Source: an uncultured Lachnospiraceae bacterium
GTDB taxonomy: Bacteria; Bacillota; Clostridia; Lachnospirales; Lachnospiraceae
NCBI GenBank assembly: GCA_946639085.1
Contig: CAMPBP010000021.1
Location: 1 to 10,764 of the forward strand
DNA: 10,764 nucleotides
Direction: 5' to 3'
This document shows, one piece after another, positions 5,968-10,764 of the stretch; within the stretch, counting starts at the first letter, position 1, and each line of letters opens with the position of its first letter. The position numbers and the translations under genes are program-made. A model generated the notes under the pieces. That model saw only the letters and a list, made by a program, of their open reading frames with translations. It had not been told where the DNA came from and did no database searches.

Positions 5968-7839
5968 TTATTCATCATTTTTATGAAAGAACTCGTAAAC
6001 ACTTGTCGCCACGTTTATCGGGAAATCAGTCCTTAATGCGATCTCTTCCGCGGTCGCATTTTTGACTTCGTCAATGCTGTCAAAAGAACGCATCAACATT
6101 CGCCTTCTTTTATCGCCGATGCCGGGTATGTCGTCAAAGATCGAATGAACCTGATCTTTTTCGCGAAGGCTTTTATGAAACTCTATGGCAAATCTGTGGG
6201 CCTCGTCCTGAATGCGGGTTATGAGTTTAAACCCTTCGCTTCTCTTTTCGATGGGTATCTCTTTTCCGTCCACGTAAAGACCTCTGGTGCGGTGATTATC
6301 GTCCTTTACCATACCGCAAACGGGGATGTTGAGCTTGAGTTCATCGAGCACTTTAAGTGCCACGTTCACCTGCCCTTTTCCGCCGTCCATAAGTATAAGG
6401 TCGGGGAATCGCGCGAAGCTTGAATACTCTTCGTCTAAGTCTTTTTGAACAAGGGTCTTTCTTTCTTCAAAGCCATGTATGAAACGCCTCGAGAGCACTT
6501 CATACATACACGAATAATCATCGGGACCCTCCACCGACTTTATCTTAAACTTTCGATACGCACCCTTCACAGGCTTTCCGCCTTCGAACACCACCATGGA
6601 GCCCACGTTCTGGAAGCCGTTGGTGTTTGATATATCAAAGGCCTCAAGTCTGTTCAGATCCTCAAATCCCAGAAGATCCGCAATCTCTTTAAGGGCACCC
6701 TTCGATTTCTTTTCTTCGTTTATGATGCGTTCTTTGTCCTGCTTTAACACAAGGTTTGCGTTCCTTTGCGCCAATTCCACAAGTTTTTCCTTGTCACCGA
6801 TCTTGGGAACGATTATCTTGCAGGCACCCTTTCTTAAGCCGGATAGCCACTTTGCTGTGATATCCCGCTCTTCGATATCGCAGGAAAGCATTATCTGCGA
6901 GGGGATATAAGGGGTACCCGAATAATAGCGCTTAACAAATTCCGCCACAATCTCCGAAGATTCCATGCCTTCGATATCGTTGATATGATGATGCTCTCTT
7001 CCGATCATCTTGCCTTCCCGCACAAAGAAAACCTGTATAACCGCGTCGCTCTCATCGTGAGCCTCGGCGATTATATCTTTGTCGTCAAAGCTTAAGTTAT
7101 CGCTTATCTTCTGTCTTTCGGAAATTCTTGCTGCGCATTCGAGAAGTTCTCTTAAGCGAATCGCCTCTTCGAAATCCATCTCATCGGATGCTTTTTGCAT
7201 CTTTTCTTTAAGTTCCCGGATGAGGGTCTTGTCGTTTCCGTTCACGAAATCGATGGCGCTCTCCACGTTTTTTCTGTATTCTTCTACGGAAACGGTGCCA
7301 AGACAGGGACCGACGCAGCGGTTAAGATGATACTCAAGGCACGGTCTGTCTGCCTTGGTGCCAAAAGAAACCGCTCTGTTACATGTTCGGAGTTTAAAGG
7401 TGGCATTTAAGAAATCGATGATCTCCTTAACGGCCTGACCGCTGGCGTAAGGGCCGAAATATCTGGCTTTGTCGCGGCCTATCCTTCGTACTGAACTTAT
7501 GCGGGGATATTCTTCGTCTGTGCTTATCTTAAGATATGGGTAAGTCTTTGAATCTTTAAGAAGTGTGTTGTATTTGGGACTGTATTCTTTGATGAGGTTG
7601 TTCTCAAGGACGAAGGCCTCGAGTTCGGAATCAACCACGATGTATTCGAAATGATCGATAAGGGATATCATCCTCTCGATCTTAAGCGTACGGTTATTCA
7701 TGACACGAAAATACGACCTTACACGATTGTAAAGGTTTTTTGCCTTGCCTACGTAGATAACGTTGTCGTCTTTGTCATGCATGAGATAAACTCCCGGTTT
7801 TTTCGGGAGTTTATCCAATTCTTCGCTTATATTAAACAT
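5968..7839 (-). CDS. uvrC: UvrABC excinuclease subunit C (623 aa)
   Basis: UvrC makes both incisions around bulky DNA lesions in nucleotide excision repair. Numbering from the preferred start, the GIY-YIG nuclease domain covers about 14-92, with KPGVYLM, VIYVGKAKNLYNRVRSYF and the glutamate in VLENNLIKEYSPKYN. Four cysteines (153, 167, 175, 179) match the positions reported to bind an iron-sulfur cluster in UvrC. The UVR motif, which contacts UvrB, is MQKASDEMDFEEAIRLREL (214-232). The RNase H-like 5' nuclease has Asp402 (AFDISNTNG), Asp485 (LMDGGKGQ) and His548 (EAHRFAIEFH). A helix-hairpin-helix near 568-600 contains IPGIGDKRRRML. The frame can open seven codons earlier at a GTG (7860), but [12 protein letters not shown] is the usual UvrC start. 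With that ATG (7839-7837) the gene overlaps the ftsH stop by 8 bases, suggesting translational coupling. No good ribosome site precedes either start. Confidence 0.95.
   Translation of the reverse strand: MFNISEELDKLPKKPGVYLMHDKDDNVIYVGKAKNLYNRVRSYFRVMNNRTLKIERMISLIDHFEYIVVDSELEAFVLENNLIKEYSPKYNTLLKDSKTYPYLKISTDEEYPRISSVRRIGRDKARYFGPYASGQAVKEIIDFLNATFKLRTCNRAVSFGTKADRPCLEYHLNRCVGPCLGTVSVEEYRKNVESAIDFVNGNDKTLIRELKEKMQKASDEMDFEEAIRLRELLECAARISERQKISDNLSFDDKDIIAEAHDESDAVIQVFFVREGKMIGREHHHINDIEGMESSEIVAEFVKRYYSGTPYIPSQIMLSCDIEERDITAKWLSGLRKGACKIIVPKIGDKEKLVELAQRNANLVLKQDKERIINEEKKSKGALKEIADLLGFEDLNRLEAFDISNTNGFQNVGSMVVFEGGKPVKGAYRKFKIKSVEGPDDYSCMYEVLSRRFIHGFEERKTLVQKDLDEEYSSFARFPDLILMDGGKGQVNVALKVLDELKLNIPVCGMVKDDNHRTRGLYVDGKEIPIEKRSEGFKLITRIQDEAHRFAIEFHKSLREKDQVHSIFDDIPGIGDKRRRMLMRSFDSIDEVKNATAEEIALRTDFPINVATSVYEFFHKNDE
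7785..7815 (-). repeat. Perfect 12-bp inverted repeat inside the 5' end of uvrC
   Basis: GATAAACTCCCG (7785-7796) and CGGGAGTTTATC (7804-7815) are perfect reverse complements with a 7-base loop. In uvrC mRNA they would form a stable hairpin, with an A-rich loop (AAAAAAC), beginning about 25 bases after the A of the ATG. The stem is built from codons for the conserved LPKKPGVYL stretch. No T-run follows in the mRNA sense, so it is not a simple terminator. It could lower uvrC translation or make it depend on ribosomes arriving from ftsH. The pairing is directly visible; the role is inference. Confidence 0.7.
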
Positions 7840-9826
7840 TTTCGCCGTCTGTTGCTTCACCTGCCGGAGCGGTTTCGGTGCTTTCCGTCGATTCGCTGTC
7901 GGAAGACTCCGAGGTTTCTTCTTCCTTCTTTTCTTCCTCGGGATCGGGAAGACCTTTTTCGCGTCTGAAGATCTCCATGAACTCTTTACCGGTGATGGTT
8001 TCTTTTTCTATAAGGTGTGCCGCGAGCTTATCCATGACTTCCATATTTTCGGAAAGCATTGAAAGTGCATCCTCGTAAGCCTTCTTTAATACTTTCATTA
8101 CGGCTTCGTCGATCTTTGCCGCGGTCTCTTCGCTGCAGTTAAGAACCGTTCTTCCTTCAAGATACTGGCTCTCCACCGATTCAAGGGCAACGGGACCGAA
8201 CTCGTCGCTCATACCGTACATGGTGATCATTCTTCTGGCTATATTTGTAGCTTTTTCTATATCGTTTGAAGCACCTGTGGTAACAGAATCGAATTTGAGT
8301 TTCTCTGCCGCACGACCTGCCATGAAAACGATGATGTTCTCACGCATTTCCTTCTCGGAATTTAAGTATTTTTCTTCCTCCGGAACCTGCATTACGTATC
8401 CCAGAGCCCCCATGGTACGGGGAACGATGGTGATCTTCTGTACCGGCTCTGTGTTCTTTTGCAAAGCGGCTACCAGAGCATGTCCGGTCTCGTGGTAAGA
8501 AACGATGCGTCTTTCTTCTTTGCTCATGACGCGGTCTTTCTTTTCTTTACCCATGAGTACCTGCTCAACGGCTTCAAAGAGATCTTTTTGAGTAACATAC
8601 TCACGATGCTCTTTTACGGCGTTTATGGCTGCTTCGTTGATCATATTTGCAAGATCCGAACCTACGGCACCGCTGGTTGCCAGTGCGATAGCGTCAAGAT
8701 CTACGGAATCGTCCATTAAGACGTCTTTTGCATGAACTTTAAGTATCTCCACACGGCCCTTAAGATCGGGTCTGTCAACTATGATACGTCTGTCGAAACG
8801 ACCGGGACGAAGGAGTGCCTTATCAAGAATCTCGGGTCTGTTGGTGGCAGCGAGGATAAGTACACCTTTGGAACTGTCGAAACCGTCCATTTCCGAAAGG
8901 AGCTGGTTAAGTGTCTGCTCACGTTCTTCGTTGCCGCCGCCGTACTTGGAATCACGGCTTCGACCGATGGCATCGATCTCATCGATGAATACGATACAGG
9001 GAGCGTTCTTGCTGGCCTCTTTGAAAAGGTCACGCACACGGGATGCACCCACACCGACGAACATTTCCACGAAATCTGAACCGGTAAGTGAGAAGAAAGG
9101 AACGTGGGCTTCACCTGCAACCGCTTTTGCAAGAAGGGTTTTACCCGTTCCGGGAGGGCCTACCAAAAGAGCACCCTTGGGAAGCTTTGCACCGATCTTG
9201 ACGTATCTTCCGGGATTGTGAAGGAAGTCAACGACTTCGACAAGGGACTCTTTAGCCTCATCTTCACCCGCAACGTCTTTGAAGGTGACACCGGTTTCTT
9301 TTTGCACATATATCTTTGCGTTGGACTTGCCGACACCCATCATTCCGGCGGAACCGCCCATCTTACGGCTTAAGAAGCTGATAAGTAAGAAGAACAGCGC
9401 AAGTGGAAGGATGTAGGTAAGTATGATCGAAATAAGCCAGCTTGAATTGTCGGGAATGTCGGAAGAAAACTCGATGTTGGCGTTGATCAGTCGATTGGCC
9501 AGCTGTTCGTTGTTCTCAACGTATCCCGTTACGTAAGTTATCTTAACCTGAGCGGTGTAAGGGTTGTCGTCATCGACGGATATCGGAGTTATGGATATCT
9601 TGTCGGAGCTTAACTTGACCGACTCGACTTCACCGTTATCAAGCATCTCAATAAATTCGTTGTAAGATATTTCCTTTGTGGTGGCGTTGGTGAGCGCCTT
9701 TGTGAAATAGCTGATTATGAGAAGTACGACAAGCACCGCAACCAGCATCGGAGCAAGACGCGGACCGTTGTTTTTCCCGTTTCGGTTTTGGTTGTTATTA
9801 GAATTGTTTGAATTGTTTTCGTTCAT
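7832..9826 (-). CDS. ftsH: ATP-dependent zinc metalloprotease FtsH (664 aa)
   Basis: FtsH is a membrane-anchored hexameric AAA+ protease that degrades misfolded membrane proteins and short-lived regulators. After an Asn-rich cytoplasmic start (2-20) come transmembrane segment 1 (about 25-44), an extracytoplasmic domain (45-128) and segment 2 (about 130-153). The AAA domain has Walker A GPPGTGKT (223-230), pore loop MFVG (255-258), Walker B CIVFIDE (277-283) and the second region of homology with arginine fingers in LRPGRFDRR (339-347). The protease domain has HETGH (445-449) with the third zinc ligand Asp522 in SNDIEKA. The C-terminal 37 residues are a low-complexity Glu/Ser/Thr tail. All catalytic residues are intact. 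AAAGGG lies about 10 bases before the ATG and a promoter precedes it. It is the first gene of the operon, and its stop codon overlaps the uvrC start. Confidence 0.98.
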   Translation of the reverse strand: MNENNSNNSNNNQNRNGKNNGPRLAPMLVAVLVVLLIISYFTKALTNATTKEISYNEFIEMLDNGEVESVKLSSDKISITPISVDDDNPYTAQVKITYVTGYVENNEQLANRLINANIEFSSDIPDNSSWLISIILTYILPLALFFLLISFLSRKMGGSAGMMGVGKSNAKIYVQKETGVTFKDVAGEDEAKESLVEVVDFLHNPGRYVKIGAKLPKGALLVGPPGTGKTLLAKAVAGEAHVPFFSLTGSDFVEMFVGVGASRVRDLFKEASKNAPCIVFIDEIDAIGRSRDSKYGGGNEEREQTLNQLLSEMDGFDSSKGVLILAATNRPEILDKALLRPGRFDRRIIVDRPDLKGRVEILKVHAKDVLMDDSVDLDAIALATSGAVGSDLANMINEAAINAVKEHREYVTQKDLFEAVEQVLMGKEKKDRVMSKEERRIVSYHETGHALVAALQKNTEPVQKITIVPRTMGALGYVMQVPEEEKYLNSEKEMRENIIVFMAGRAAEKLKFDSVTTGASNDIEKATNIARRMITMYGMSDEFGPVALESVESQYLEGRTVLNCSEETAAKIDEAVMKVLKKAYEDALSMLSENMEVMDKLAAHLIEKETITGKEFMEIFRREKGLPDPEEEKKEEETSESSDSESTESTETAPAGEATDGENV

Positions 9827-9846
9827 AATGGATTTTCCCTTTAAAA

Positions 9847-9896
9847 GCCCTGTGAAAAACAGAGGACAAATTACTAATTTATTATATAAACAGGGC
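9847..9896. repeat. Inverted repeat straddling the ftsH transcription start
   Basis: GCCCTGT (9847-9853) and ACAGGGC (9890-9896) are perfect 7-bp reverse complements with 36 bases between them. One arm lies between the -35 and -10 boxes of the predicted ftsH promoter; the other lies in the leader before the ftsH ATG. The predicted start point, near 9874, lies between the arms. The centres are 43 bases apart, about four helical turns. An RNA hairpin is unlikely because one arm is upstream of the start point, so a pair of repressor half-sites or operators is the more natural reading. Seven-base arms could also arise by chance. Confidence 0.4.
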
Positions 9897-9909
9897 GTTA
9901 TTAAAGCAA
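9881..9909 (-). promoter_or_regulatory. Promoter of ftsH and the downstream operon
   Basis: On the minus strand a perfect TATAAT (9886-9881) is preceded, after exactly 17 bases, by TTGCTT (9909-9904), which keeps the TTG core of the -35 box. Transcription would begin near 9874, leaving a leader of about 48 bases before the ftsH ATG. No riboswitch-sized leader or heat-shock CIRCE element is seen. Confidence 0.7.
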
Positions 9910-9952
9910 TATCTCAAATGTGAAAAAACTCTAAAAGAATTGTGTTTAAAGG

Positions 9953-9981
9953 TTGAAAACGACTTTGTTTTAAGTCATAAT
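9953..9981 (+). promoter_or_regulatory. Sigma-A-type promoter of the DUF1846 gene
   Basis: TTGAAA (9953-9958) and CATAAT (9976-9981) each match five of six consensus bases and are separated by exactly 17 bases. Transcription would start near 9988, about 55 bases before the ATG at 10043. The promoter points away from the ftsH promoter; the two -35 boxes are about 44 bases apart, so the 216-base intergenic region 9827-10042 is a divergent control region. Confidence 0.75.
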
Positions 9982-10042
9982 CAGTAGTAATTAAGTACTA
10001 TGACGAAATCGTTTTACGAGATCGGTTACAGAGGTTATTTAT

Positions 10043-10764
10043 ATGAAAATCGGATTTGACAATCAAAAGTATCTTCTCATGCAGTCGGAGAGGATTCTCG
10101 ACCGCATTCAAAGTTTCGGTGACAAACTTTATCTTGAGTTCGGAGGAAAGCTTTTCGACGACTATCACGCTTCGAGAGTTCTTCCCGGATTTGAGCCCGA
10201 CTCAAAGTTAAAAATGCTCCTTAAGATGAAAGACAAGGCAGAGATCATCATCGCCATAGGAGCCGATGCCATAGAGACCAACAAGAAACGGGGAGATCTG
10301 GGTATCACATACGATCTCGAAGTTTTAAGACTTATCGACAGCTTCACCAGCGTAGGCCTTTACGTTGGAAGCGTTGTCATCACAAAATATGCCGGACAGC
10401 CCGCAGCAGATGCCTTCAGGGCAAAGCTTTCGGCTCTCAACATTAAATCCTATCTTCACTACCCCATCGAGGGTTATCCCAGAAACATCTCTCTTATCGT
10501 AAGCGACGACGGTTACGGTAAGAACGACTATATCGAAACATCCAGGCCCCTGGTTGTCATAACGGCTCCCGGACCCGGAAGCGGAAAGATGGCTACCTGT
10601 CTCTCACAGCTTTATCACGACAGCAAACGCGGCATCAAGGCCGGATACGCAAAGTTCGAGACCTTCCCGATCTGGAACCTTCCCTTAAGCCACCCCGTAA
10701 ACGTTGCATACGAAGCGGCCACCGCAGATCTTGACGATGTTAACCTTATCGACCCTTATCACTT
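10043..10764 (+). CDS. DUF1846 / UPF0371 family protein, N-terminal half (runs off the window)
   Basis: I recognise this as the conserved UPF0371 (DUF1846) family of uncharacterised cytoplasmic proteins, usually about 500 residues; the first 240 are visible and no stop is reached. Family hallmarks are [10 protein letters not shown] at the start, [21 protein letters not shown] (30-50), [10 protein letters not shown] (82-91), [20 protein letters not shown] (153-172), and [19 protein letters not shown] (175-193). [17 protein letters not shown] (204-220) and [17 protein letters not shown] (222-238) follow. The GPGSGK stretch looks like a P-loop but is followed by Met rather than Ser or Thr, as I recall is normal for this family, so ATP binding should not be assumed. 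The start is supported by AGAGG (10030-10034) 8 bases before the ATG and by an excellent promoter. It is transcribed divergently from ftsH. Function is unknown in the literature I can recall. Confidence 0.93.
   Translation, partial: MKIGFDNQKYLLMQSERILDRIQSFGDKLYLEFGGKLFDDYHASRVLPGFEPDSKLKMLLKMKDKAEIIIAIGADAIETNKKRGDLGITYDLEVLRLIDSFTSVGLYVGSVVITKYAGQPAADAFRAKLSALNIKSYLHYPIEGYPRNISLIVSDDGYGKNDYIETSRPLVVITAPGPGSGKMATCLSQLYHDSKRGIKAGYAKFETFPIWNLPLSHPVNVAYEAATADLDDVNLIDPYH

Noticed and set aside
8781..9221. A 146-residue plus-strand frame opposite the AAA domain of ftsH
   Set aside because: It is the mirror of conserved FtsH codons (Walker and pore regions), rich in Ser/Arg/Pro as such mirrors are, and has no independent support.
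10000..10059. Possible 19-codon upstream frame overlapping the DUF1846 start
   Set aside because: Its ATG at 10000 has no Shine-Dalgarno, the peptide has no leader-like features, and the main ATG has its own good site; it is probably chance.

Overview
The window looks like chromosomal DNA from a low-to-mid-GC member of the Bacillota, most likely a clostridial relative of the Lachnospiraceae. This is inferred from the HprK/Crh-like pair, WhiA, a type IIb MurB, a UPF0371 (DUF1846) protein and the residue-level look of these proteins. No rRNA, tRNA, CRISPR array, insertion sequence or phage gene was seen.

Layout. Eight genes run on the minus strand as one tightly packed block, in transcription order: ftsH (9826-7832), uvrC (7839-5968), hprK (5899-4964), a ROK-family glucokinase (4952-4026), murB (3986-3075), rapZ (3053-2181), whiA (2164-1271) and a Crh-like HPr paralogue (1260-1003). 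Gaps are short or negative, and almost every start has a clear Shine-Dalgarno sequence. The block begins with a recognisable promoter (TTGCTT-N17-TATAAT) upstream of ftsH and ends at a strong intrinsic terminator at 960-992. Left of that terminator, a more AT-rich segment carries one unrecognised six-helix membrane protein (729-67) with its own possible promoter. At the right edge, a DUF1846/UPF0371 gene is transcribed divergently from ftsH with a very good sigma-A-type promoter. It runs off the window.

How the genes fit together. The block joins protein and DNA quality control (FtsH, UvrC) to a carbon-sensing and cell-wall module. HprK is the sensor kinase/phosphorylase. The Crh-like protein keeps its Ser46 target but has Asp at position 15 instead of the PTS histidine, so it should be a purely regulatory partner. 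Glucokinase makes glucose-6-phosphate from sugar that enters without a PTS. RapZ belongs to a family that senses glucosamine-6-phosphate, MurB makes the peptidoglycan precursor, and WhiA is linked to division. In Bacillus the rapZ-whiA-crh group contains yvcK/glmR between rapZ and whiA; here only 16 bases separate them, so that gene is absent from the locus.

Most of the window is conserved housekeeping sequence. The items most worth a second look are the His15-to-Asp HPr, an Ile in the Walker A motif of RapZ, a perfect 12-bp-stem hairpin just inside uvrC beside the overlapping ftsH stop codon, an inverted repeat straddling the ftsH start region, and the unknown membrane protein. I did not find convincing evidence of a wholly new multi-gene system.
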